In this document: in pieces, positions 1-11,230 of the stretch
Numbering within the stretch: the first letter of the stretch is position 1
Layout: each line of letters begins with the position of its first letter
Source: Bactrocera neohumeralis
Taxonomy: Eukaryota; Arthropoda; Insecta; Diptera; Tephritidae
Assembly (NCBI RefSeq): GCF_024586455.1
Contig: NC_065921.1
Coordinates: forward strand, 24,928,635 to 24,992,634
Direction of reading: 5' to 3'
DNA: 64,000 nt
Made by a program: the position numbers and the translations under genes
The notes under the pieces: generated by a model
What the model was told of the DNA's origin: nothing
The model's database searches: none
The model's input: only the letters and a program-made list of their open reading frames with translations

Positions 1-2329
1 TATATCAGTTTATACATTAATGAGAAGCGCAAACAAAAAAGCCAGCAGCAAGTTTGAAAGATTCAAGTAATACAATAAATATTGTAAACACGCCGTTTAT
101 ATTTATCATTAAAAAATTACTATAGATTTTCATGAAATAGCAGCAACCATACACACATACTACTACTATTAAAACAACAAAATAACAATAACAACCAACC
201 ACATGCAACAAGCAAAAAAAAATATAATATTTATGCATATTAGAACATTTTGGTGGCGCGAAAAAACTTTGTATGTAGGTATAGAACAAAAAAAGAAGAG
301 AGAAATCGAAAGCCAAACAATTGATGCAAACGTCAACAAAGGCAAACACATATACTTACGCATATGGAAATGTTTTTGGCGGTGGCGCAGCATCCAAAAA
401 AAAAAACAGCATGGCAAATCAGAATGTTAGTAAAAAAAGAGTGCATGATAATTATTATAAAGAAGAAAAGTTATTAAAATAGTGATTATTTTAAGCATGA
501 CCTATATAAGGAAGAAAGAAATGAAAAAAATAGAAAAAAAAACAATTCAACGATGGCATGAAAAGGGAAATTTTATGAAGTGCAAATTGTACAACCTCTA
601 GAAACACCAACAACAATAACCACACTGCAAAAATATATATCCTAAAATCATAAAAGAAATTTGCCTAACAGCTAAGGACAATAGTAATTTTTGCAAGTGA
701 AATGAATTGTAAAGGATGTGCTAATGAACATTTTTCAGTGTCTTAGCTGTAGAGCTGTTGGGTAATTACAAATAAATCAAAAGAAACAAGCAGAAAAATA
801 ACCGGGTAAGAAGTAACACCAGCCGGCGTATTAATAATAAAAAACAAAAAAAATTGTTTATTGTTTAGTAGCATTAATTAGTTACTTATACAGTAAGTTT
901 ATTAATATATATGTATACATACATACCAACAACAGCAAAAGAGAGCAATGCATAAGCAACTATTTCCTTAAATAAGACGTTTGCCTGTTTTTTTTATTTC
1001 CATTTTTTGGTTTTTGCAGTTAGCTCAAAGTACTTTTTACATGTTAAATAAGCCTTTGCGTACATTCATGCATAAAACTTTGATTTTCACAATGGTGAAA
1101 CTATTTTGCTTTTATTTAGCACATCACCCTCTCACGCTGCACAATCAAAGCATCATAACAAAGAGTTTATGTTGCTGCAGTTATAAGTATACTTGGTTCT
1201 TGTTCACAGCTAATACATTAATTCGCGTATTTGTTTGATTTTGTTTGCAGCTTATATACTGTTTTGTTTTGTTTTCAAAAAAACATTTTCCCCAATCTCC
1301 ATTCCTACTATACTATATATCTTTATGTTATAAAAACCAAGCATATTTTAGAAAATACAGACAATGTCGAAAGCAAAAATATACAAATACTAATTTTAAT
1401 TCTAAGACATTTTCATATTTCAATGAAAAAAACTTTTCGACTCCGGACAAACTGTATTATTTGACCGAAATAAAAAATAAAGTCATTTTAAAAGAACTTG
1501 TTTTAATTGTTTGTGAGGTTAACTAATATATAAAAACGGATAAAAGGTGGTAATTTCTACAGCTAACGGTGAGATATACGAAAATAGAATAATAATAAAA
1601 AAATAATTCAATAATACAATAGGGGGATTCTCTTGCTCTTGCAAGATTGCAGATTGCAAAAGTCCTATATCGAAATATACAAGTGCACAAGAGCACCCAT
1701 TGCAAAATCTAGTGATATACTTATGAACGGCTGATTCGGTCAATTTATTGTAAATGACTATTGTGCATGGCTATTGTGAATTGGCGCACCTTCTGCATTC
1801 ATTCTTAACAAAAAAACTTTAACAAATCTTTATAATTTAAATAGAAATTATAAAATCTATTTAAAATTTACCTTCCTCAACAATTTAACATCAAAATATG
1901 TATTTAAGTAAAATGACAGCTAGCACAGCGTTGCAATTATATTTTTACGTGTCATTGCACGAAAATAAACATGGGTTTTGGTCTGACATATTTTACAGCC
2001 ATTGCAACAAATTTTCTGCGTGTGTTTGTTGTTGTGCCGTTGCACCAAGTGGAAAAATCTGGAATTCGTGCCCCGTGCAAGGGTTTTGCAAAAGCATGAG
2101 AATCCCTCTAATATGTTTTTTACTCTAATTCATTATATTAATTTTATAACAGTTCGTATAACAATCTGTCAAAATACGAATTATAATTTCGCCCACATGG
2201 TAACGCTGCATGAGGAAAGTCTTCACACTTTTTGACATTTCTACAAAAGCTTATCATTGACAGCAGCGCTTTTACGCCTTCGCAACATTTATTGTTGTTT
2301 TTCTCTAGCGCAATCGGCGGCCGCAAAAA
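1..2329. other. AT-rich region upstream of Amph, no gene seen
   Basis: This stretch is A/T rich with many homopolymer A runs and short CAACAA and ATACATAC motifs. Its open frames are short and rich in Phe, Tyr, Cys and Lys, as expected from AT-rich noncoding DNA read by chance. No transposase, reverse transcriptase, splice-flanked exon or RNA gene was recognised. It is either intergenic DNA upstream of Amph or an intron of a further-upstream 5' UTR exon; the sequence does not decide which. Confidence 0.5.
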
Positions 2330-2897
2330 ATCTTATTGGAATTTTAGTTCACCGCTCGAATCGAATTCATTCACTTGTTTGTTGTCTTGCATTCGCATAC
2401 GCGTTCGCGAATTTCAACGCCGTAAATTCTACAATTTCATTTCTTCTGTTTTATTAAGTTTCGTTGTGTGTGGTGCAGCTACTTAGAGAACGCAGGATTT
2501 TTATTTTGCCAAAATTATTTATTGCAACAAATGTGAATGAAACAGCAATAAAACTAAGCAAATTTACTTATAAATCACAGCGAAAACGCCAAAAAAATCA
2601 CTTTTCAAAGTTACATGAATCGCTTTTAAAATAGGAATAATTTTCTTTTTGTGAGCTTTGTGTGTCGGCGTAGTGCAATTCGATATTTGAAATAAGAAAT
2701 AAATTTTCTAAACTGCATTATTGCAAAAACAAACACGAAGTTAGCTCCGTTGCTACCAATTCAAGAGTGTTTAAGTTGCAATTCTAAACTGCATTATAGC
2801 AAGCATACGTTAAAAGAAATTGCAAAAAATAGTTCTGCATTTTGCAAACGACATTAAACAGTGAAAGAAATTTTTTGATTTGTGTGCACACTAGTTG
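2330..2897 (+). promoter_or_regulatory. Amph: Probable Amph promoter and 5' UTR
   Basis: Just upstream of the Amph start codon the base composition changes: 2320-2480 is richer in C and G, with CGGCGGCCGC and CATACGCGTTCGCG. A TCATTC that fits the fly initiator consensus TCAKTY lies near 2369. From about 2480 to 2897 the sequence is AT rich with repeated TTGCAA and GCAA motifs, typical of an insect 5' UTR. It carries a 21-bp imperfect direct repeat (2707-2727 and 2782-2802). No TATA box at a convincing distance was seen. The transcription start is an inference. Confidence 0.4.
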
Positions 2898-2966
2898 ATG
2901 GCCGAAAATAAAGGAATCATGCTGGCTAAATCTGTACAAAAACACGCTGGACGTGCCAAGGAAAAG
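2898..2966 (+). CDS. Amph: Amphiphysin, first coding exon (N-terminal helix of the N-BAR domain)
   Basis: The exon encodes 23 residues, MAENKGIMLAK then SVQKHAGRAKEK, which I recognise as the N terminus of insect Amphiphysin. That protein is a BAR-domain and SH3 protein that binds and curves membranes; in flies it organises muscle T-tubules and polarised membranes. These residues form the amphipathic helix that inserts in the bilayer ahead of the BAR coiled coil. The exon ends AAG followed at once by a perfect donor GTGAGT (2967-2972), so the intron is phase 0, the expected junction before the next conserved residues of the BAR domain. The start is preceded by TTG rather than an ideal Kozak, but it is the only in-frame ATG upstream of the conserved block. 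No later exon (rest of BAR, linker, SH3) was found in the window, so this is a partial gene. Confidence 0.87.
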
Positions 2967-2972
2967 GTGAGT

Positions 2973-5900
2973 GTAACCACTATTCCACAAATAACTTGTT
3001 GTAACCGTTTAATTTGCAACAATAAAGAAATCTACAATGTCTTGTAACTTTGAATTTGCAACATTATAGGATTTAGGCTATCGAGTTTTAATAAAAATAT
3101 TTATAGTTTACATAAATTCTTTGTACCGGAGTCCAAACCAATATACTTATGTAGCACACTCGTCTATTCCAGTGGCACATCCTTGACCTGCCGCATAGTC
3201 ACTGAAATGCTGCGCATACATAAAACAACATCTATTGTTTATATGTTGGCGTTCAAAGTGTTCAGCATTTGAAAAGTAAACAAATATTACTATTTAATTA
3301 CGCGCTGGAAGGCGTTGGCCGGGAGCCTGGAAAAGTAATTGCTACCGTTTTGGTGTGACAATGGTGGATTTAGTGCAATTTTGTTTACCAAGTAGTTGCT
3401 GTACAATAATAGTTTTAGTAATTAGAGGTGATGTTTCTCTCAAATACATATCACATTTGTATATTATTTTTAGTACGCTGTTGTAACTTTATTTTAAATT
3501 CTTTAGAGCAGGTGACAGTTCTCCTCTATAATATTATACTTTTTTTTTACATATAAATATTTTTTTATGAATTTTTTTAGCTTCCAATGCGCTTTTAATA
3601 CTCAAACTAGGGCAAGGCAGCTTAAAATATCTCCAATTTGTTCTTCTAATAATGGATACCCATGCTTATGCTTTACCTAACCACACCAAAACAAACTTTT
3701 CCAAAAGCAATTGCTTTATTGGTGCTGTAGGCATATTACATTGTTGTGTTTGCGCTGCACCTGACCCATTTCACCTTCAAGCAGCCGCCAACAGTGTTAT
3801 TAACTCGGCTGGGCTGGGCTCTGTAACTCATAACAAGACAAGTACTGCGAAATAAGTCGAGTTGGATATTGTTTTGTTGTTTTTTCATACATATACCATT
3901 ACAGAAACAAATAGTAAAAAATCAGCGCCCATGCATTTACTTACACCCATGTGAAAATGTAAATAATAATTCTTCTGTGTGCATAAATATTTTTTGTAGT
4001 ATTCGTAAGCTCCATCAAAGCTATGCCTATCGGTGTTTTAAAAGCTTGAAAAGCGTAGCAAATCAAAATGTGTTAAATATCATTTTAATCTAAGAAAAAT
4101 GCTGCGGAACGAAATGAAAGTACAAATAACTTGCTAAGATATGGCGTCGATAATTATTGCATTTCATTTCACTCTATTAACGATAGTGAAAAATGGTAAA
4201 AAATAACAATAAATACACGTTTATAAATGTGCATACATATATAAATAAAAGTGTAAACCACGAAACCAATTACAAAAATAACAAAGCACTGTCGTCCACA
4301 CTCCATCTGCGCGATATAGCGCGCACTTGATGCACTGGAGTGAAGCTTATAGATTGTATGTAACGCCTCGTCTCCCAGCATGCTATATATCTATGCGCAT
4401 ATGTAACAGCGATGAATGAGCGGAGCGCAACCCAACTACCAGACGGCCTAAGAGTCACACTCACCTTAATCTCTGCTCGCAACTGCTTTGGTTCCGACAA
4501 CTGTTGTTGCTTGTTACCAATAGATGTGGCCTATTATTGTTTTTGCTGTTGTTGCATTACGCTTTTTCTCTTTCAGTCATTACTTTTTATCGTTTCATGT
4601 TTACTTTTTATCTTACCGACCGGCTTGGCTTGTTGCTATTGCGCTTAATTCCGTCGTATTTTATTTCGATGCTCACGTCTTGACCGGTAACTTTGTCCGG
4701 TTTTTGGGCTAGTGCCACACGTAGCGCCAGCACCGCATTTAGCTGTGAGCACAGTGAAAGTCTGTATGAGTAAAATGGCTGTATGAGTGCAAAATGTGGG
4801 GGGGAAAGTGCCTGAGCGGTTTGCTATGAGAGCTTTTTTGTAAACAAACAATACAATTATTAAATTTATCAAGTATGAAAAGTGCTGGAGTGGGTTTATA
4901 TTAAAATTTGCACGAATCTACTTTTATTTAGTGTCTGTTATTCTTAATAATTTTAAAATACATACATTGAATTTAAAAATATTTCAAATTTATAATTTTT
5001 AATTTTATAGAAGTACAATGTTCAGAAATTCGCAAAGAGCATTTGGCACCTTGATAAAAGCTTTCAGCGCCACTTTCTAAAAAATATTTTCTCTTATGGA
5101 TGCAACCAGTTGGAGAGTTAACAAAATGTAGTGTGATTTTGAGTTAAACAAAAGATACAACTATGCAAACAACAACAAGTTTAGCACTTAACAACGAATC
5201 TGGCTTGTAAATTATATGCAATAACTGTATAGAAGAGATAAGCATTGTTGGTTGGTGCTGTGGGAGAAGAATGCAGGCGGACCGCTACATGTTTACACAT
5301 GCTTATGTAAGTATGTATAGACATAAGTATGTGAGCACGCGAATGCAGTGAAATCAGGTGGTTGGCTATGCGTTGGTGGTACGAAAACAAAATCAACCTC
5401 AAAAAGGTGCAGTGAAGAGCTGATGCATTTTTGTATATAAATATATACATACATATGTATGTATGTATGTAAATCTGTATAGCAAACTAAAGAAATTCAA
5501 AAGCTTGGCTGCAAAGTCAACACAACAACAATGGCTTGCGATTGTGCTGCAGTGGAATGCGTTGCAACTGATTTTATGCGCAAAGTTGATTTCTTTCACA
5601 GCGGGCGATACGCTATTGCTGTTCGAACTGCTGCAGCAGCAACATGTTGTAATCACGCGGAAAATGCAAATGCCCACGCTGTAACGTAGGGACTATCAAA
5701 AGCACATATGTACATATGTACATATATAAACGTATTATGGTGGAGATAGGTATAATTAGAGAACGCAGTCACGTACCCACACAGCTACGAAATGAGCAAA
5801 TTGCAACAAAAAAAAATGTATTAAATCTGGGAAATTCATTTTTCTTAGTAGCATCTCATCTGCGTCTAGCGTACAAAATTTACACATGTATTTACAAAAC

Positions 5901-6380
5901 TTGAGCGTAATTTTAAGAGGCGAGAAAAAAGTTGCCGCGGACAAATTGCTCGTTGCTGAGTTGTTAATTTTTCGGGTTGTGCTCCCGGTTGTGAGCAAGT
6001 GGCATGCTTGTTGTTTTTTTTTGGTGTTTTTGCTGATGTCAATACACTTGGACGACATAGCGATGAGGCGCAACAGCATACTTCCTGCTTATTTATGGTA
6101 CTTATGTACATACATACATACATATGTATGAAGATTTGTATTTCTAAATTTCAATTTGTGAGGTGTCGTTTGTTGCCAAAATTGAAAAATTAGTAATTTT
6201 CTTAGCTTTGGCGGCTTCTAAATGTGATTAATAATTAAGAAGTTTCCAACATGACAGCTTTTTCTAACCTCACAAAGGTTTACGGAATACTGCTGATCCA
6301 TACAAATCCTGATCGCTTCGAGTTAGTTCGATAAAACTTTCTTGAAACACATTTGAGAAACTTTTCTAAAACTTTTATTG
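2973..6380. other. Intronic sequence without recognised gene
   Basis: Mostly AT-rich unique-looking intron. Open frames are short and of chance composition. A slightly GC-richer stretch near 4270-4520 and a CAACAA-rich stretch near 5510-5650 are not supported as exons by splice sites. CATA/TATG tetranucleotide runs occur at 5443-5471 and 6107-6128. Confidence 0.5.
5443..5471. repeat. CATA/TATG palindromic microsatellite
   Basis: A CATACATA run meets a TATGTATG run, giving a self-complementary hairpin-capable microsatellite. The same design recurs throughout the window (for example 6107, 11703, 23028, 36468, 62280). Confidence 0.8.
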
Positions 6381-6382
6381 TA

Positions 6383-6431
6383 CGTAACCGGAAAGGACCC
6401 AGATTTTTGCCGCTACAACAAACACAACAAC
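6383..6431 (+). mobile_element. Partial copy of the (CAA)n-tailed short repeat
   Basis: The tract reads GTAACCGG, GGACCCAGATTTTT, then GCCGCTACAACAAACAC. It matches the 3' part of the short interspersed repeat seen whole at 8461-8584, with the CAA-rich tail on the right. It lacks the inner hairpin half and the 5' end. Confidence 0.6.
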
Positions 6432-6599
6432 CACTATATCTTAGATAATTTTAGGATAGAGTCTATATGAATCGCAATTTAAGATTTCTTAAGGGTTTTG
6501 GTATAGGTTCTTAAAGGCAACGCTTTCGACTGATTCCCTGAAATATCTGAGCGTTCGGCATTCATCCGTTCTTGTTTCAAGGACATAACTTTAAGTTAA

Positions 6600-6900
6600 G
6601 AAGAATTAAATAGGGGGATTCCGCAAGGCGGTACAACATTTACTGATCCAAACGGTGTTTGATCGCCGAAAAAACAGCCCTTGGCCGGATAAAATTGCAA
6701 GGCTACTATTTAACTTCTATATTTAGAAACTTCCTCAATTACCGCAAGGAATTTCCACCATGTCATACGCAGATGATTGTGCGATACTGATGTCCGGCAG
6801 TGGAAAGGGAAGCAGCTATTTCTCCTTTTTCTCACATTTTCCGTGCAAAGAGCTTTACACTCTCCCCCAATAAATCCAAAGCGACCTTTAACCGTCAGGG
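6600..6900 (+). pseudogene. Non-LTR retrotransposon reverse transcriptase fragment (broken)
   Basis: Two reverse-transcriptase blocks are readable on the + strand. One is GIPQGG near 6612-6632. The other, at 6763-6780, is SYADDC, the catalytic YADD box where the two aspartates bind metal. A third block, LSPNKSKATF, near 6868-6895, is typical of Jockey-like elements but lies in another frame. The segment between GIPQGG and YADD is shortened and has an in-frame stop (NFYI then stop). This is a small decayed piece of a much longer ORF2. A copy of the short (CAA)n-type repeat interrupts it at its right end. Confidence 0.75.
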
Positions 6901-6980
6901 GTAAGTAACCGGAAACGAGAATTCTGCCGAGTTGATAATCCTTGGCCGGATAAATATTCGGGTCCGTTCCCGTTCCCGAA
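6898..6980 (-). mobile_element. Short (CAA)n-type repeat inserted in LINE remnant
   Basis: GAATTCTGCCGAGTTGA, CCTTGGCCGGATAAATAT and GGGTCCGTTCC are the diagnostic blocks of the short repeat family, here in reverse orientation and without the TTG/CAA tail. It directly follows the reverse-transcriptase block ending near 6900. Confidence 0.65.
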
Positions 6981-7534
6981 ACAGCACGTTTCTTCGATGA
7001 CAAGCAACCCGGCTGTCCGGAAGAGGCTTTAAACTTGTACATACCTATGTCATACCCGATAAAGAGAGGGAAACCTCGGCCAGTCATAAATAATTTGGTA
7101 TTTGTATGTACTACAATTTTATACATTTGTGTGTACCACAAGACTTTCGGAACAGCTATAATAGTTCGATGAAAGTTTCTTGTAGAAATTTCAAAATTCT
7201 CTCAAAAAATTATTATTTTTTCAATAATTAAATTCGAATTCAAAACAAATGTTGTAATTTTTGCTAAAATAACTTATTCTATTTTCTATAACTCATTAGT
7301 CCAAGACGAAATTCATATTACATACATACATACTATACATATTAAATAATAGCAATTCATGCGTCATCATTTTTTTCGAAACGTTTCTGAAAATAAAAAT
7401 AGTCGCAGCATCACAATTTGCTTTGGCAACAAAAAGCGCTACATATTTCATTTATTTATATAAATTACTGTAAGCTTTTTCAATATGATTTTATAATTTC
7501 GGAAACCGCAGACATTTTCTGAGTGTGCAGTTTG

Positions 7535-7985
7535 CTAGGATCCCGCCACGCGTTGCTGTGGTATACATTTTATACTATTATTCGTGTAATAAACTATTCA
7601 ATACAGTGCAAATTTTATTTACGAATAAAACCGAAAAAGTTTTTCTCGGAATAAGAATCCAAGGGATTGTACTTGAGGTTTAATTTTGAATATGTTCATA
7701 CAAATAAATTTCATTGGAAAAAATGAAGAATTTAAGGCTGCCTTCTCAATGTCTGGTTACCAGCCTTTCTGTCCAGTTAATAGAGTGGTCCGCTTAAGAG
7801 TCCATTTAATAGAGATTTCACTGTATTTTTTTTTATTTATGAATGGTTTTTACTATCCTATCTTCTAAGTTGGTTCGAGCTGTACACAGTGTGCTAAATT
7901 TTACTAAAATCGGTTCAGTAGCTTAGGAGTCCATTGCGGACAAACAACGTGACACGTAATTTTTATATATAAAGATATACATACA
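7535..7985. mobile_element. Dispersed repeat remnant, unclassified
   Basis: The left part reads CCCGCCACGCGTTGCTGTGG and the right part has AAATCGGTTCAGTAGCTTAG followed by GGACAAACAACGTGACACG and a TATATAAAGATATACATAC tail. These look like the ends of a widespread insect retroposon-type repeat. In the middle, near 7785-7826, AATAGAGTGGTCCGCTTAAG and ATTTAATAGAGATTTCACTG resemble a pogo/Tigger-type terminal inverted repeat, so the region may be composite. No coding frame was recognised. Confidence 0.4.
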
Positions 7986-8460
7986 TATATATGTATATAC
8001 ATATATATACAATCATTTCTATTACTCAAGCAAAAATTTGTGTAAATATGTATGACAAATTTTGAGTTTTCGAAAATTTTGCTTTTTGCAACAACAGATT
8101 GTCGTTTACTCACGCAAATTGTGACAGCAGCAATTTTCAGCTGGCAGTGCTGCCAACATACGCCACACCCGTCTCTCTATAGCAATTGAGATTTGAGAAG
8201 AAAATGAGCGCAAGAATTTAGAATTTCGAATGAAAAAAGGAAAAATTGCGCAAAAATATTCAGTTTCGAAAACAACCGTTGTATATGCTTTCTGAAATTC
8301 GATTGTTTCCAAGCATCGTATTGTCCGCACGTGCCTCAAAAGTAAAAATATTTTAACAAGCTGCATTTGCTGGTTTCAGTTACATGCGCTCAACATGTTT
8401 TCCCTTTAAATTTGCAAAGAAACCAAATATTGTATGAGCAAGGAGGGTCTAAGACCGAAT

Positions 8461-8584
8461 GGTCGCGTTGCCGGTTCCCACGACAATCGGGTCTACGTAA
8501 TCGGAACGGACCCGGATTTTTATCCGGCCAAGGACTGTAAACTCGCAGAATTCTGTCGCTACAACAACAACAACAACAACAACT
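8461..8584 (+). mobile_element. Short interspersed repeat with (CAA)n tail, best copy
   Basis: This copy contains, in order, GGTTCCCACGACAATCGG, GGAACGGACCCGG, the palindrome CCGGATTTTTATCCGG, CCAAGGACTGT, the palindrome GCAGAATTCTG, then CGCTACAA and a run of CAA triplets to 8583. Six further copies or part-copies lie in the window, with the triplet run always at the same end. A constant simple-sequence tail on one end suggests a retroposed SINE. A polymerase III promoter was not convincingly found, so SINE is an inference; a foldback MITE is the alternative. Confidence 0.65.
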
Positions 8585-8589
8585 ACCGA

Positions 8590-9243
8590 ATGGTACTGGC
8601 TTCATGCACATTAATGGCTTAAAATCGGAAAATATTATAAAATGTTAGACCTTTAAGTCCACCATCGAGAGTACAATGGGTTGTAAACTTCTTTGGGTTT
8701 TCTCATTAATGTTTCAAGCTCTGTCGATCTCTTTGGAAAGAGAAATCGTACGTCAGTCAGAAATTCGATAATTCGATATGGAGGGTTCTATAAGTTTTAA
8801 GTGGTATAGTGGTGAATGTCATTTTAATAACAGAAATCTGTAGGAAGTTTTGTAATTTCTTATCGTAACCAAAAAAGAATATCTGATTTCAGGCGGAAGC
8901 TAGAATCGACCGATAGAAAACTCTCCTGTCGCGACTTTCTAACAAAACCAAACACCTCTTTCAACATCTGGTTCTCTGGTATAAGACCGGGTATGTCGAC
9001 CACAAATGGCACTTCTGCCATGCGTTCTTCTAGTTCTGGAGTGCTTTTTCTTTTCTGCGATCACTGTGCATACATACATACATATTTATACATATATTTA
9101 GACGCCGGATACGTCAGTGCAAAGTAAAATTCACTTGACTGCTGTATTTTTTCGTTGATATTTCTTGCTTTTACAAATTTTCTATTTCGAAAAGCGGAAC
9201 TTTTAGCTTTTCATTTGAGAGTTCTTTTTTGCTTCTCTTCTAG
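8590..9243. other. Intronic sequence without recognised gene
   Basis: No coding or mobile signature was recognised, apart from a CATA run near 9070. It ends with a good pyrimidine tract and TAG at 9241-9243, directly before the open frame at 9244. Confidence 0.4.
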
Positions 9244-9546
9244 GCACACGGTGTTATTTTCGTTAGACATTTGACAACGAACTCGGCGCAGAGACACATT
9301 CTTGCATCGCTCGGTCGGCCATTCGCGGACATTGGTAGCGATGACGCTGGCGACAGTCAATCCAAAAATAGATCAACGATCGGTGTACGCGATTTGCTTG
9401 TCGTCGCCGTTGCTCTTGCCACAGTCACTGGGACCGTCGTCGGCGCTCTATACTTATTTTACCCAAAACGACGTGAAGATTTTCTTTCGCTTAGCAATTG
9501 GCTCCCTGTTTTTGTTGTACTAAAATATGTTTATTTGTTGGTGTGA
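9244..9546 (+). other. Candidate terminal exon or chance open frame, GC-rich
   Basis: A strong acceptor-like sequence (TTTTTTGCTTCTCTTCTAG, ending 9243) precedes a 100-codon frame open to the TGA at 9544. Its first two-thirds are GC rich against AT-rich surroundings. The translation has a polar N-terminal part (NSAQRHILASLGRPFADIG), then one hydrophobic segment suited to a membrane span (LLVVAVALATVTGTVVGAL) followed by positively charged residues. I do not recognise the protein. The +2 frame is also open for 73 codons, which weakens the coding case. No polyadenylation signal follows closely. It could be noncoding regulatory sequence. Confidence 0.22.
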
Positions 9547-9989
9547 TTTAAGTTTTTAGTTGCTTTTTAATCGTTTTCATTTTGTCGTTTGTTTCAATCG
9601 TCGTCTTTTTGCTAGTAGACTTTGGCAACTGTGTTGCAAATGCCAAAATAGATTCGATCTGTCTGAAGCATAGCATTTATTGGTTCTAAGTGCGCTCATT
9701 TTGCAACCCAGCGCCGACATTTTCCACAACTTTTTGATTGCTGTTTTCCTTGTATACCGACTAATGGATTTTGGGCTGACGTTGGACGGTGTTGATAGGT
9801 TTTAGTTTGTCTTTGACTAGGACAAAGTGATATTCCTCGTAACTGTGAGCAGATGAACTAGCCAGAGCGGGCACCACGTTACCATTTGACTCTGGAAAAG
9901 GGGGAATTTATATGTCTCTAGCTACTCTAGATATTAAATAGACAAATATGTTATAGATACAGGTGGAGACAGAGCGAACATTATAGGGT

Positions 9990-10175
9990 GAGGGGATTTT
10001 AGTTCTAATAGATCCAAAGGCCAAAGTGCGTCGTTAGACAGCCACTCTACTTACCTAGCTCTTGGACGGTTTTGATGTTTTCGTCGGTAAAAATCTCTTT
10101 TAGGCGTTCACAGCGTTCATCGTCTTCGGTGTTCATTTCACCACGTTTAAACTAAGCCTTTTCACTTTTCAACGA
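9990..10175 (-). mobile_element. Possible mariner N-terminal fragment
   Basis: On the - strand a short stretch reads ERLKEIFTDENIKTVQELGK before a stop. This is like the linker between the two helix-turn-helix motifs of mariner transposases. Decay is heavy and no catalytic block is present. Assignment is tentative. Confidence 0.3.
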
Positions 10176-10307
10176 CTGATTTCCCTCGTGCAGAGTCCAA
10201 ATAATATTGGTTAATCAAAATCGTGGCTTGAAAATAATTATTTACCTTTCAAAAAGATTTATCCATTTTTTTACAATAACAAATTTTGCTTTACTCAAAA
10301 GGTTAAA

Positions 10308-11098
10308 GGAAAATACATTTCGAAGTTTCGTACTTTTTTAAAGAAAAAACACAGAAACTTCAAATTTAATGGGAATGTTTATTATCATTCGAAAGAATAT
10401 TCTTTGATATTTATTTTTTGAAGATTATCTTTTTCAAATTTTGCCCGCGGCTACGTCTCCGATGCTCCATCCGTTGGGTCCAATTTTCGATGACTCGTTC
10501 GAACATTTCGATTGTTAACTGGCGAATGACACGCGGTTTGCTTCAAGGCCTGAAGCGAAGCGGGATTGTCCGTATATACTTTTGACTTGACGTATCCCCA
10601 CAGAAAAAATTCTAACGGTGTGATATCATACGATTTTGTGGTCTAATTGACCCACCCAAAACGTGAAATTATCTGATCAACGAATAAATCCATTGATTGA
10701 TGCGATGTGCGGGAAGTGGCGCCGTCTTGTTGAAACCAAATGTCGCTTAGATCACGAGCTTCAATTTCAGGCAACAAATATTCGGTTATCATGGCGCGAT
10801 AACTGTCGCCATTGACGGTTACGTTCTCACCGGCATCATTTTTTAAGAAATATGGACCGATGATTCCATCGACCCACAAACCACACTTAACCGTTGTTTT
10901 TTCTGTATGAAATGGCAGCTCTTGAATCTCTTCAGGTTGCTCTTCATCCCAAATGCTCTTTTTACATACCCATTGAGCCAGAAATGGGCCTCATCGGTGA
11001 ACAAAATTTGGCTCGAAAACATCGAATCTTCTTGGAACTTTTCAAGAGCCCATAGAGCAAAGCGATGCCGCTTGGGAAGGTCGAGCGGCTTCCGTTCT
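10308..11098 (-). mobile_element. DD41D rosa-type mariner, truncated copy 1
   Basis: Read on the - strand, the middle and C-terminal transposase are recognisable: GIIGPYFLKNDAGENVTVN, YRAMITEYLLPEI, then DIWFQQDGAT with the second catalytic Asp. About 41 residues later the block that reads TPLDFFLWG in relatives reads TPLEFFLWG here, so the third catalytic residue is Glu instead of Asp. The N-terminal DNA-binding part is missing; the copy stops near 11098, where a TATGC-like pentamer repeat begins. Stops and frameshifts are present. The left end near 10308 resembles the terminal sequence of the other copies. Confidence 0.85.
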
Positions 11099-11230
11099 AT
11101 GCAGTCCTATCCTATGCTATGTCGTACTATATGGTCCTATGCTATGCTATGTTAAGTCGTACTCTGCTGTGTGATACTATGCGCTTCTATGCCATGTTAT
11201 GTCGTGGTCTGCTTAGTTGGCTATGTTACA
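11098..11230. repeat. Degenerate TATGC/TATGT pentanucleotide repeat
   Basis: The tract is built of five-base units such as CTATG, CTATG, TCGTA, CTATA and TGGTC, with CTATGCTATGCTATG near 11138. It starts exactly where the adjacent mariner copy loses homology. A similar pentamer tract lies at 62620-62690. Confidence 0.6.

Noticed and set aside
17..430. Overlapping open frames of 75-110 codons on both strands at the left edge
   Set aside because: Composition is Phe/Tyr/Cys/Ile or Lys/Arg/Gln rich, mirrored between strands, as expected from AT-rich noncoding DNA; no splice signals or recognised protein.
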